A stretch of 64,000 nucleotides of DNA from Niastella koreensis GR20-10. GTDB taxonomy: Bacteria > Bacteroidota > Bacteroidia > Chitinophagales > Chitinophagaceae. Below are positions 27,690 to 36,562 of the stretch, piece by piece. The notes beneath the pieces are model-generated. The model made no database searches, was not told where the DNA came from, and saw only the letters and a list, made by a program, of their open reading frames with translations. Location: contig NC_016609.1 in the NCBI RefSeq assembly GCF_000246855.1, positions 4,848,744 to 4,912,743 of the forward strand. Reading direction: 5' to 3'. The stretch's first letter is position 1; each line of letters begins with the position of its first letter. A program made the translations under genes and the position numbers.

Positions 27690-28262
27690 ATGCAACCCTT
27701 TAAATATTTGGTATCCCACAAAATCATCTATTGGGGCTGTCTTTTCGATTCCCTGTTGGAACTAAAATACGCCATCTCAATTCATAAAGACTACGAATTT
27801 CTTCGCGCCTACATCCCGGTCTATTACGACCCCAAAACCCGCAAACCGGTTGTTCATATAAGGGGCAATACCCGGCGCTACACCCCCGATTTCTTGATCC
27901 GCCATAAACTCACCCGGGAAGCCCACTGGGTGGAAATCAAACCCGGGGCCTTTGCCAGCAGCCCACAACTGGTCATACGCAAAGAGGTCGCAGAAAATTA
28001 CATCCGCTGGAAAAAATATGACTGGTCTTTCAAGGTCGTTTTTGACGATGAAATTGTCCTACCACCCGAAGACGAACAGTTATTCAACGAGTATAAAAAA
28101 CTTCTATGCAAATCGGCCGGCAAGTTAGATATGGAAGCATTCAATAAACTGTTCAACCGTGCGGTTCCTCCATTTTATGCAAGTGTCCCTGATCAGAAGC
28201 GCATCCGTTATGTAATGTATGGCACCAGCTCTTGCAATAGCTCAGGAGGATTCCCCACATAA
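27690..28262 (+). CDS. TnsA-like PD-(D/E)XK endonuclease, 190 aa
   Basis: The catalytic set is Glu24 (SLLELKYAI), Pro66-Asp67 (RRYTPDFLIR) and Glu82-I-Lys84 (HWVEIKPG). Their order and spacing are those of the TnsA N-terminal endonuclease domain, which cuts 5' ends during Tn7-type transposition. The helical C-terminal half lacks a clear TnsC-binding domain, and no TnsB or TnsC homologue lies nearby, so it is not a working Tn7 element. It follows SSB by 18 nt. It could be a restriction-type or recombination nuclease. Confidence 0.72.
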   Translation: MQPFKYLVSHKIIYWGCLFDSLLELKYAISIHKDYEFLRAYIPVYYDPKTRKPVVHIRGNTRRYTPDFLIRHKLTREAHWVEIKPGAFASSPQLVIRKEVAENYIRWKKYDWSFKVVFDDEIVLPPEDEQLFNEYKKLLCKSAGKLDMEAFNKLFNRAVPPFYASVPDQKRIRYVMYGTSSCNSSGGFPT

Positions 28263-28604
28263 TTTTTCTTTGGCCAGCTGGTCCCCTGGCAACTCCTGTT
28301 AGGACGCTCCGTTGACGGTTCGGTAAGTCTATGGGACTGATCTGTTTCAATTATCCAATACTCCTGCTATCTCGCGTTTTGCGCAATTGGGGCCGACGGA
28401 AGTGATCTCAATATCATATCTCTATCAAACTTCAGTTAATGAGCTGACATTAGTTCTTTAACGCTGGGGCATTTTGCTACGAACTTAGTGCCGCAGGTTT
28501 ATTGCGGTTAAAAAAATATTTCGTTTCTTTATTGGGTTGACCGGCTGAGCAGTGGAACATGAAATATCCCAACTGCGCAAAGCCGCAACGTTACCTGCTA
28601 TAAA
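28263..28604. other. Intergenic, no gene seen
   Basis: No coding frame supported on either strand. Sequence after the TnsA-like gene is GC-richer for about 80 nt and then AT-rich; no strong terminator stem with T-run was found. Confidence 0.3.
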
Positions 28605-28772
28605 ATGCAACCACTGCTAAACATCATGTTTTCGATTTTGACACTTATCACGGTGACAAGTAGCGCAATTGGACAATCGTCCAACAATTACCAAACAAAA
28701 CGATTACTCCACACCAGGTTCAACCACCGTAGCAGCAAAGAGGTCTGGTCATGGGAAAAGATCAAAAGCTGA
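28605..28772 (+). CDS. Possible small secreted peptide or truncated gene, 55 aa
   Basis: A frame from ATG 28605 encodes a signal-peptide-like start (IMFSILTLITVTSSAIGQ) followed by a basic stretch (RLLHTRFNHRSSKEVW) and a stop. The N-terminus is convincing as an export signal, while the mature part is short, so it may be the start of a truncated exported protein. It is convergent with the next gene. Confidence 0.3.
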   Translation: MQPLLNIMFSILTLITVTSSAIGQSSNNYQTKRLLHTRFNHRSSKEVWSWEKIKS

Positions 28773-28796
28773 CGGAGGCACGGATGCCGCTATCTT

Positions 28797-29177
28797 CTAC
28801 AGCGGTTGGCGATAAGAGATCTTATCCATAAACAGCCATTTCCCGTCTAACTTTACGAGGTTAAACCGATCAATAAACCGAAAAGTGGGGAAAGTCAATT
28901 GCACATGCGCAGACGCGGTATCCCCATCCCAGGAATAGGAAAGGACTTCGGACTGGCATTCCTGTAATGCAGCCGTTTTAACCGCATCGAGGTATTGCGG
29001 CACCGTCCACTGAACCAGTTTTCCCTCCATAACCATCCTTATGTAAGCATCTGGGTGAAAGGCGCGCCGCAGTCTTTCGATGTCTTTAACAGGACGGCCT
29101 TCAAGATAATCGTTTATGGGAAGAAGAATGGACTGGGTTTCTGCTTCTACTTCGGTCTTGTTTGTTGTAGTTTCCAT
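28797..29177 (-). CDS. NTF2-like protein (putative lumazine-binding type), 126 aa
   Basis: SnoaL/NTF2-like fold of the Lumazine_bd_2 kind: LPINDYLEGRPVKDIERL, RRAFHPDAYI, the strand pair with WDGDTASAHVQLTF and the end LVKLDGKWLFMDK. Members are small cytoplasmic proteins of mostly unknown ligand. The start is taken at the ATG at 29177 (METTTNKTE); 29198 would add seven residues. It is downstream of the AraC regulator on the same strand (78-nt gap) and may be its target. Confidence 0.8.
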   Translation of the reverse strand: METTTNKTEVEAETQSILLPINDYLEGRPVKDIERLRRAFHPDAYIRMVMEGKLVQWTVPQYLDAVKTAALQECQSEVLSYSWDGDTASAHVQLTFPTFRFIDRFNLVKLDGKWLFMDKISYRQPL

Positions 29178-29254
29178 GAATTTACAATTATGAAACAAAA
29201 TTAATCAGGCGAATAATGGTAAAATCAAACTATTCAAACGGATACTTCTAAAAT

Positions 29255-30148
29255 TCAAACAGCATGCTTCCTTAGTTCATTTGGAGTCGTACCGGCATGT
29301 TTCTTATAAAAACTATTAAAATAGCCCGGATACTGGAACCCAAGGCAGTATCCAATCTCCGCAATAGGCCAGTCTGTATTGCGCAGGAGATCATTGGCTT
29401 CCAACAATATTCTGGCAGCTATGTGCTCGGTAGTTGTTTTGCCCGTAAAGTCTTTGACCGCCCTGTTCAAATGGTTCGTATGTAGCGAAAGCTGTTTGGC
29501 AAAATCCTTTGCAGAACGGAGTTGAAGCACATTCTGACGCGAATCGACAGGGAATTGCCTATTCAAAAGCTCTAAAAATAAATTGGCTATTCTGGCAGCA
29601 GCATTCAAATCACGGTCATGATCCCGGGTCGGCTGCATCTTTAAGGCGTGATGAACGATTAAATGAAGGTAATTTCGTAATATGTCATATTTGTGTACAT
29701 AGTTCTCCACATTCTCCCTCATCATAGCTTTAAAGAAAGCAGCTATTTCATCCACACTATCTGCATCAGGAAAAAAAACCTTGTCTGTGTCAATCCGAAA
29801 CATCGGCAGATCATTAAGCAATCCTTCCCTTTGTTGGATGAAAGCCTGGTTGAATATACAAAACCATCCTTGCTGATTAGTTGAATGAGGATCCCAATTA
29901 TAAGGGATCATGGGATTTGAAAACACGAGAGCTGGGCGATCAATATTAAAAGATTGATTAGCATAATCAAGCCTTCCGGTTCCCAATATCAAAGTGACTT
30001 TATAATAATCTCTTCGGGAAAATGGGATTGCTCTTATGCAGGATGCCCGCTCAAAAATATTGATATGAGGCTTGTCGGCCCGAATCCGTTCCGGAGCCGG
30101 ATAATCGATACGCTCATAAAAGCCTGAAATATCTTCCCGCTTGTTCAT
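29255..30148 (-). CDS. AraC-family transcriptional regulator, 297 aa
   Basis: An N-terminal cupin-like domain (1-170, with ILGTGRLDYANQSFNI) is joined to a C-terminal AraC domain with two HTH units (FAKQLSLHTNHLNRAVKDF and PIAEIGYCLGFQYPGYFNSF) and the end motif GTTPNELRK. It is full length and intact. It probably controls the NTF2-like gene downstream on the same strand, and perhaps itself. Confidence 0.9.
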   Translation of the reverse strand: MNKREDISGFYERIDYPAPERIRADKPHINIFERASCIRAIPFSRRDYYKVTLILGTGRLDYANQSFNIDRPALVFSNPMIPYNWDPHSTNQQGWFCIFNQAFIQQREGLLNDLPMFRIDTDKVFFPDADSVDEIAAFFKAMMRENVENYVHKYDILRNYLHLIVHHALKMQPTRDHDRDLNAAARIANLFLELLNRQFPVDSRQNVLQLRSAKDFAKQLSLHTNHLNRAVKDFTGKTTTEHIAARILLEANDLLRNTDWPIAEIGYCLGFQYPGYFNSFYKKHAGTTPNELRKHAV

Positions 30149-30436
30149 AGTGCAAAATTACACAATTCAAACAATAATGCATTATGAAGCAACTGACGCC
30201 TTTTCTACTGAAACGGGACGCTTCGAAAAGGATTCAGGTCAATGACTCTTTTACTGACAAGCCATGCAAAGAAAGTAGTGAGGTAGCCTGTTATAGGTAG
30301 TTAAAAGCCTTTGGCTTGACTACAATTTCAGGCTTGTATTTTGTCCAGTTTGACTTCAGTGGACTTAATCGTACCATGATGTAAATTCTTTGGTAGATAA
30401 GCCAAAGGAAGGTTCAAAGAATATCTAACCAAGTAA

Positions 30437-30748
30437 CTGCATAAAAGCGCCTTCCTGCCAAATCCTTATTCCTTCCACAACTCAAAAATAATAACTTGCA
30501 AATATTGTTTCCCCTTAAATTTAGCGTATAATAGTGGAAATACAAGCATTAGCGGCAAGTTTGCGGACTGCCCAAGACGTGATGAAGAAGCCAGCGAGGT
30601 CTGGAGCGACAGATTGCAATATGGCGCCGAGGAAAGAGGATGCTTTGGCCCGGCTACTACCAAACGAATGAAGTTCCTGGAATATATTGCCAATAGTTTG
30701 GGCAAGACAAAGAGAGCGGGTAACGAAGACGAAGGCGATTGGATGTAA
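30437..30748 (+). pseudogene. Open frame without start, possibly the end of a lost gene
   Basis: The frame is open from 30437 to the TAA at 30746-30748 and, in its second half, looks coding (SEVWSDRLQYGAEERGCFGP, RMKFLEYIANSLGK). No ATG exists before codon 75. It ends 24 nt before the next gene. It is not recognised, and could be the 3' end of the partner gene of the beta-propeller protein after a 5' deletion. The stretch 30149-30436 shows no gene; a weak match to the repeat core on the minus strand near 30340 is not strong enough to count. Confidence 0.25.
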
Positions 30749-30772
30749 TTAGTACAATAAAATATTATTAAC

Positions 30773-32035
30773 ATGCAGGTGAACGAAGCATCGGAAAGAT
30801 GGATCAGAGAAAGTAAAGCTTACAAAGACAAATTGAATGACTGGTTCGATACCATCCAAATGGATGGAAGAAGACCAACAGAACCAATTCCCGAAGATAC
30901 CAGGGAAGATATGGCGGCGTATGTGCTGGAACAGGTGATAAAATATAACCGGGAAGGTAATTATGATCTGTTACGTAAATTATTTCCACCCGATACGCAA
31001 GTGCTTGGACTAAAAAATAAGACAGAATATGTGAGCAGGGCCATACCGCAGCCCGATAATTCACTTATTGTGAATATTGGTAACTGGCAGGAAGCAAGAC
31101 GGGTGTATTTGATCAGAAATAATACTTTTATATTACAGGAAGGCATGATCACATTCGGTACATCCTTTGATAAAAAGTATTTTGCTAAAGTATATGGCGA
31201 TAGAATAGACCTGACAAAAAGTTGGGATGGCGCTGTACTTAGATCATTATATACACCGGAAAAACTGGATATTCAACAGATAGTTGTATTTCCTTCAGGC
31301 CAAAAGATAGCTATAGCAAGCGAGAAAGGCATCTTTGTAATTGACGAAAAAGGAAGTGAACGTATTGAAACCGAAAACAGCGATAAACTAACTTATCCGC
31401 ATGTAGATATCTCGCCCGATGAAAAATTCCTCGCGGCAGGTTCCGCCAATTCAAAACACCTGGTGTTTGAATACAAAAATGGCAAATGGGTAGTTTCTAC
31501 AATTATAGAACCCTTTGGCAGAAATCCCAATTACGTTAAGTTCAATTATAAAATGGATGTTCATCAGCACGTGTTGTTTGGTTCCTTAGATGAAAGGTAT
31601 GGCACGCTTTCCTTATCGGTTGACTATATAAAACCGGGCCTTACAACCTCTTTGTATGATATGGAAGAAATAGTACACCTGGTTGATAATGTTTACGAGG
31701 TATACTCAGCTGATGGGTTCGACGGTGGTTATATCATGGGCTATGATTGTCTTATTGAACTTAGAGGGTTAGCCGGAATGGGGCTTGGTCAGTTAAGTGC
31801 TTCGGGCACTGTGAACAGCCTCGATTATACAGCCGAAACAAGTATACTGGTAGCAGCCTGCAGCCAGGGCGAGGTGATTATATACGATGGTAGCGAACGT
31901 TATACGAATGACAGGCTGTTTCGTTTACGTCAGGAAAAAGAAAGAAGACGCGACGATATGGCCCTTACCACAACAGCTTTTAAGGATATAAAACGATACC
32001 TGTTCCTTAAAGGCCATGAACCAATGATCTGGTAG
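30773..32035 (+). CDS. Beta-propeller-like protein, 420 aa
   Basis: Not assigned to a family with certainty. Residues 1-90 are helical and charged. Residues 100-395 contain repeated four-stranded units with propeller-like phrases (QQIVVFPSGQKIAIASEKGI, YPHVDISPDEKFLAAGS, VNSLDYTAETSILVAACSQG), so a WD40-like or YVTN-like propeller is likely. The C-terminus is basic (LRQEKERRRDD). There is no signal peptide, so it is cytoplasmic. Repeat R7 follows. Confidence 0.6.
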   Translation: MQVNEASERWIRESKAYKDKLNDWFDTIQMDGRRPTEPIPEDTREDMAAYVLEQVIKYNREGNYDLLRKLFPPDTQVLGLKNKTEYVSRAIPQPDNSLIVNIGNWQEARRVYLIRNNTFILQEGMITFGTSFDKKYFAKVYGDRIDLTKSWDGAVLRSLYTPEKLDIQQIVVFPSGQKIAIASEKGIFVIDEKGSERIETENSDKLTYPHVDISPDEKFLAAGSANSKHLVFEYKNGKWVVSTIIEPFGRNPNYVKFNYKMDVHQHVLFGSLDERYGTLSLSVDYIKPGLTTSLYDMEEIVHLVDNVYEVYSADGFDGGYIMGYDCLIELRGLAGMGLGQLSASGTVNSLDYTAETSILVAACSQGEVIIYDGSERYTNDRLFRLRQEKERRRDDMALTTTAFKDIKRYLFLKGHEPMIW

Positions 32036-32050
32036 GAAAAAGCATTCATA

Positions 32051-32185
32051 ATGAAGAAAGAAGCTCTGGAACTGGAATTGCAGGAAATAATGTCGGTGCA
32101 ACTTCTTCTTATTCAGACTCCAGAAAATCTATGCCTAAACAAACAATCCCACAACTTTTTCACTCGATCCAATGAAGTAAAGTAG
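32051..32185 (+). CDS. Possible 44-aa open frame
   Basis: ATG 32051 to TAG 32185 encodes MKKEALELELQEIMSVQLLL and a short tail. The Glu/Leu-rich start could be a coiled-coil piece, possibly from a recombinase as at 36305, but this is not shown. It lies just ahead of R7. Confidence 0.15.
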   Translation: MKKEALELELQEIMSVQLLLIQTPENLCLNKQSHNFFTRSNEVK

Positions 32186-32195
32186 GAGAGTACCT

Positions 32196-32345
32196 AAATG
32201 AAAAAAGCCCTGAAACTCTCTTCTATAAAGAATTTCAAGGCTTTTTTTGTGGGTCGGGATGGCTGGACAGATTTCTAACCTGTTGATAAATGTTTTGACG
32301 GAAATTCAACGGATTAAATATCTGATAAATATTTATGAATGCCAG
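32196..32345 (+). repeat. Recombinase-tail repeat R7
   Basis: A long imperfect stem (32201-32215 with 32233-32247, one mismatch) with T-run is followed by a tail from 32253 encoding GQISNLLINVLTEIQRIKYL. Positions 32196-32258 are identical over 63 bp to 36563-36625 in R9, after which the two copies differ. Confidence 0.85.
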
Positions 32346-32964
32346 ATCTGATATAATAAATTTCCGGGCCCCTTATGATGGATAACATTAAATGGTTATC
32401 CTTATAAGTGCTGTGTGCCGATTCTAATACAGTTTGCTTTGGTTATGCAAAAGATGTTACCTCATCGAACATCAAGTCGAAAAATAAAATCAAGTTCTCG
32501 CACACAGTGAAGTGACTTCGCATCAATCGATAAATCAATTTAGTAGCACATCACCTTTGCGATATGTAAAATCTCATGAAATTTCATTCCGTGGCAAAAA
32601 ACACTCATTAGAAATTACGTAATCAGGTTTATATACATAGAGGATTATATATAAAATCAACCTCGTACAACATCCAAGTATTTCTATAGTTTCATTGTAT
32701 CAGAAAAAATACCTTGCGCCCCTATTTTACTAACCTGGCAAGAGATATTTATTTCGTTGTTTTCACTGGCAATATCTTTTAATTGAGTTGGTGACAACTG
32801 GATCATTTTGCAAAAAATGTCAAAATTCTTTAAAAAATTTCCGGGGCACGATAGGAATTTTTTAAAAGATCAGGTTGTACAGGTAAATACCATTCCGCGA
32901 TTAGCTTGCTCCTCATAAAAAACGCAGCAATACGCTATTGGATTTACTGAATTAACAACAATAA
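32346..32964. other. Intergenic, no gene seen
   Basis: About 620 nt, AT-rich, with stops in all frames and no repeat or strong hairpin found. It presumably includes the promoter of the TIG lipoprotein; no clear TAnnTTTG box was singled out. Confidence 0.35.
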
Positions 32965-32973
32965 ATGCTAACT

Positions 32974-34167
32974 ATGAACATTAGAAATGTAACTTTTATC
33001 CTGATGCTTGGCCTCCTTATCCTTTTTTCTATGTGCAAAAAAGATACGGCTAGCCCGCCCCCCAATACAGGAGGAAATGGCGGTAATGGCGGTAATGGCT
33101 CAAACAACAATGGTTTGCGGTTTGTAAGTTTTTCTCCGGAATCAGGAGCTATTGGAGATACTGTTAATATTAATTTTACCGGCTACGCCAATAATATAAG
33201 CGTGAACTTTGGCAATACGCCAGCAAGGGTACTAAGTTTTAATACAACCACCACCAATAATGTACAGAGCACAGTAATCAGGGTATTAGTACCTGATATG
33301 CCTGATACAACAACAAAGATCAAGGTAAAGGTAGATACCGTGTTATTCACATCTGAAAAAAGCTTTACCAGAACAAATATTCCTCAGTTTTCAGGATTTT
33401 CACCTGCTAATGGATTTATCGGAGATACCATTACCATTACAGGAACATTTTATGAAAGATATACGCCTGATGTTCGCTTTGGAAATATTCGTGCATCGGT
33501 AATTTCGAATGATAATAAGACGATGAAGATTGTAGTACCGAATGATATAGACAATGCAACTCCTGCTATTACTGTTGTTGACGGACAAACTATGACGAGT
33601 ACAACGCTCTTTCATTTAAAGGCGCCCGTGATTGACTCTATAACACCTAAAACGGCATATATAGGGCAGACAGTAAGAATAATAGGAAAAGGATTCCTTG
33701 GTCCTTTTTCTTCCACGTACAACAATGTGTACCTGGATAATTCACTTGTATATAATAATGCTGAAAGCAATACGTCAATAGCCATAAATACTAAAAATGC
33801 CAGTCTCGGATCACACACTATTGCTGTAGAAGTTGCCGGTTTGAAAACCGTGGCAAAAGACCCCCTGAGTCTGATTGCGCCGGTTCCACCAGTAATTACT
33901 TCCATTCTTGAGGACACGGTTACTAATGGTACTACAATTGAAATTATGGGGAATCACCTGCTTTCTCCTGCTCCTGAAATGCCTGCAACAGTTACAACAG
34001 TTGATCAGGATGGCAATATAAGAAATTTTCGCATCCAGTACAATGCTGATAATGAGATCATTGCGTGGGTACCCTCTTTAAGCAAAACAGGGCAATATAA
34101 GATAACGGTAACTGTATTGTCGTCATCAGTTACGTATAGCAAGCCGCTTACCTATTTAAGTTATTGA
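32974..34167 (+). CDS. TIG/IPT-domain lipoprotein, 397 aa
   Basis: A lipoprotein signal (MNIRNVTFILMLGLLILFSMC, Cys at 21) and a Gly/Asn-rich linker are followed by three to four IPT/TIG immunoglobulin-like repeats. Each repeat opens with a phrase of the type F-S-P-x-S-G-x-I-G-D-T-V (near 52, 140 and 215); the last begins PPVITSILEDTVTNGT. Such proteins are surface-anchored and often bind glycans or form part of SusE/F-like or surface-layer systems. No SusC/D pair is adjacent. The ATG at 32974 is preferred over 32965 because it gives a standard signal. It is the only gene between R7 and R8. Confidence 0.8.
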   Translation: MNIRNVTFILMLGLLILFSMCKKDTASPPPNTGGNGGNGGNGSNNNGLRFVSFSPESGAIGDTVNINFTGYANNISVNFGNTPARVLSFNTTTTNNVQSTVIRVLVPDMPDTTTKIKVKVDTVLFTSEKSFTRTNIPQFSGFSPANGFIGDTITITGTFYERYTPDVRFGNIRASVISNDNKTMKIVVPNDIDNATPAITVVDGQTMTSTTLFHLKAPVIDSITPKTAYIGQTVRIIGKGFLGPFSSTYNNVYLDNSLVYNNAESNTSIAINTKNASLGSHTIAVEVAGLKTVAKDPLSLIAPVPPVITSILEDTVTNGTTIEIMGNHLLSPAPEMPATVTTVDQDGNIRNFRIQYNADNEIIAWVPSLSKTGQYKITVTVLSSSVTYSKPLTYLSY

Positions 34168-34190
34168 TCTAATAACGAGATAAATCAGCA

Positions 34191-34305
34191 AAAGAAGCCA
34201 TCCCGCTAGCTGGGGGATGGCTTCTTTCCGGGTCAGCTGGACAAGTCTAAACCAGTTTATGAATGGTTTGATTGAGATCCAAAAAATTAAGCATTTATAT
34301 ATTGC
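34191..34305 (+). repeat. Recombinase-tail repeat R8
   Basis: A 14-bp perfect stem (34191-34204 with 34214-34227, GC-rich) is followed by a tail from 34229. One base is missing relative to the other copies (CTGGACAAGTCTAAACC), which breaks the reading frame; with one base restored it encodes GQVSNQFMNGLIEIQKIK. The hairpin begins 21 nt after the stop of the lipoprotein. Confidence 0.8.
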
Positions 34306-34429
34306 TTTTGCAAGAACGCTGTAATGTTCTACAAATATTTAAAATCAATCACTTATAAAGCTTTAATTTTTTTTTGAAAAATTCCGACCATTTTGTGTGG
34401 CTTGTTCGTCAAAAGATAAATCACACAAA

Positions 34430-35233
34430 ATGCAAGATCTAAAAGACAAAGTAGCCGTTGTATTTGCCGCATCCGGAGAGATTGCGGGAGCAGTTGCACG
34501 GTCGTTTTCTCAACACGGAGCAAAAGTGTATGTTACCGCCCGAAACATGGACTTCGTAAAAGCTTTAGCCAAAGAAATCAATGCCAATGGCGGACAAGCA
34601 GAAGCCGCCCAGGTAGATGCGTTGAATGAAACCGAGATAGACAATTGCTTAAAAAAAGTTGTTGCCGACACTGGCAGGCTGGATATCATATTCAATGGTA
34701 TCGGGGTTAGTTATAGCGAGATGGGTGACCGCCTGCCCACAACGGTAGCTACTTTCGAACAATTCATGGCGCCGATGGAAAAGATCTGCGGTTCACAATT
34801 CCTTACTTCAAGGGTAGCGGCGAAGTATATGATACAAACCCAATCAGAGGGAACCATCTTACTTTTAACAGCCGCGCTATCCAGATCAAAATTGCCCAAT
34901 CTGGCAGGTATTACGGCCGCCAGCGCAGCCATTGAAGGATTGACTCGTGTAATGTCTGCAGAATGGGGTAAAGATGGTATTAAGGTGATCTGCGTATGCG
35001 CGGGCGCATTGATGGAAACAAATAGGATTTCCGGATGGATAAATGCCGCTGCCAAACAGTATGGAATACCTGTGGAGCAGTTGATTGCACAGTACAAAGC
35101 ATTTGACATTTTAAAAATGAGCCCCACATTGAAGCAATTGGGGGATACGGCGGCATTTCTCGCATCTGATACAGGTGTAGCTTTCAATAGTCATGTTGTT
35201 GATGTAGATTGCGGCAAGCTCAATATTTTATAA
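34430..35233 (+). CDS. SDR-fold protein with degenerate active site, 267 aa
   Basis: Rossmann-fold SDR in length and pattern, but the key residues are changed. The glycine motif reads FAASGEIAG instead of TGxxxGIG, NNAG is F-N-G (88-90), and the catalytic Y-x-x-x-K positions are I151 and S155 (ITAASAAIEGL). It may bind a nucleotide yet is unlikely to be a normal oxidoreductase. The start is the ATG at 34430 (MQDLKDKVAVVF). The sigma-factor gene follows 84 nt later on the same strand. The pair is the only cargo between R8 and R9, so a regulatory role linked to the sigma factor is possible. Confidence 0.8.
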   Translation: MQDLKDKVAVVFAASGEIAGAVARSFSQHGAKVYVTARNMDFVKALAKEINANGGQAEAAQVDALNETEIDNCLKKVVADTGRLDIIFNGIGVSYSEMGDRLPTTVATFEQFMAPMEKICGSQFLTSRVAAKYMIQTQSEGTILLLTAALSRSKLPNLAGITAASAAIEGLTRVMSAEWGKDGIKVICVCAGALMETNRISGWINAAAKQYGIPVEQLIAQYKAFDILKMSPTLKQLGDTAAFLASDTGVAFNSHVVDVDCGKLNIL

Positions 35234-35317
35234 TATATATATAGCATCCTGTTATACATTAGCGGTTGCAGCCTTGCGAAAGAAGGCTGCAATCTTCGTT
35301 AATTATTAATGAATTAG

Positions 35318-36199
35318 ATGGAAAATAAAAATACCCTTGAATTGGCCATATCAGGCGACATCAATGCGTTTCAGATACTGTTTGCAGAATTTCAGAATCA
35401 GTTGAAATCCTATCTGTATCGTTTGCTTACTGATCGGAACGATGTAGATGACCTGGCGCATGATACCTTTATAAAAGCGTTTTCTAAAATATCAACCTTT
35501 AACCAGGAGTCTTCCCTGAAAACCTGGGTATTTAAGATAGCTACCAACCTGGCGTATGATCATTTAAGAAAATTAAAAAGATGGGGCGCTGATGCACAGG
35601 ACCGGGCAGCCGACCTGGCCATTAGTTCAGAAGAGATAAGGCAGGTATTCTGGATGGTACACGATAATTCTCCTGCCGGTGCTTACGAAATGAAAGAGCA
35701 TATCGACTACTGTTTCACCTGTATTTCAAAAACTTTACCGATAGAAAATCAGGTAGCGTTGATCTTAAAGAATATCTATAATTTTCAAGTAAATGAAATT
35801 GGTATTATACTCGAAAAAACGGAAGGTGTAATAAAACACCTGTTGAATGACGCCAGAAATATAATGACGGACATTTTCGAGAACCGATGCGCGTTAATCA
35901 ATAAGAATGGTGTTTGTCACCAATGCAGCCATATCAATGAAATTTTCAATCCTAAACAGGATCAACAGGAAGAATTGATGAAATTAGAATTAGTAAAGGC
36001 ATCGAAGAAATATAATAGAGAGCAGCTTTTTGCTTTGCGGACAGCCTTAGTAAAGGCTATTGATCCACTGCATGCTGCCGGTACCGACTTCCACGAAGAA
36101 ATCATGCGGTGTCTCAGAACGGCCATCGGTGAAAAAAGTAGTTTCTTTGACAAGAAGACCAGAAATGCCTATGAAGACAATAAAACTTTTGAGGAGTAA
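35318..36199 (+). CDS. ECF-type RNA polymerase sigma factor with C-terminal extension, 293 aa
   Basis: Region 2 (1-95) contains DVDDLAHDTFIKAF and KTWVFKIATNLAYDHLR. Region 4 (about 130-190) contains LPIENQVALILKNIYNFQVN and the HTH-like GIILEKTEGVIKHLLNDARN. A 100-residue extension follows with a cysteine cluster (RCALINKNGVCHQCSHINE) that could hold zinc, and a helical end. Extended ECF factors can carry their own sensing module, replacing an anti-sigma factor; none is encoded here. It probably directs transcription of unknown genes together with the SDR-like neighbour. Confidence 0.85.
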   Translation: MENKNTLELAISGDINAFQILFAEFQNQLKSYLYRLLTDRNDVDDLAHDTFIKAFSKISTFNQESSLKTWVFKIATNLAYDHLRKLKRWGADAQDRAADLAISSEEIRQVFWMVHDNSPAGAYEMKEHIDYCFTCISKTLPIENQVALILKNIYNFQVNEIGIILEKTEGVIKHLLNDARNIMTDIFENRCALINKNGVCHQCSHINEIFNPKQDQQEELMKLELVKASKKYNREQLFALRTALVKAIDPLHAAGTDFHEEIMRCLRTAIGEKSSFFDKKTRNAYEDNKTFEE

Positions 36200-36304
36200 T
36201 AACGAAAACTAATATTTTCGAAGGCTGTATAGCCAGCCTGGGATCATTTTTAAAACCCGTATAGTTATTTTAAGACGAGGCACACCTTGCAAAACAACCT
36301 GGCT

Positions 36305-36424
36305 ATGGAGGATGCAAAGATTGAGGAATTGGAAGAAAACTATTATGTTGATAAAAGAGTGCCCGCTGAAACCTATGATAGATTAATGATAAAGCTCGCC
36401 TTTCCCCGGCATATCGCCACCTAA
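36305..36424 (+). pseudogene. Serine recombinase coiled-coil fragment (third copy)
   Basis: ATG 36305 to TAA 36424 encodes EELEENYYVDKRVPAETYDR, matching ELEDDFYLYKKVPEDVYMR of the remnant at 3-568. After LMIKL the match ends abruptly. The corresponding tail is R9, 140 nt further on, so the piece between them has been lost or replaced. Confidence 0.6.
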
Positions 36425-36562
36425 GCCTAATCCTACCATTGTAATTGGTAATACTGATTGTCCCCTTAGAGGATTTTAGTTTCTGACCCATTTCTGATCC
36501 AAAATGTGTTTTGAAAGGTCAAATGAGGGTCGATTCTTCGGCTGTACAGAATGCTATTAGCA

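Noticed and set aside
30333-30360. Minus-strand match to the repeat core (CTGGACAAAAT...)
   Set aside because: About 20 similar bases only, with no hairpin and opposite orientation to all other copies. Could be chance.
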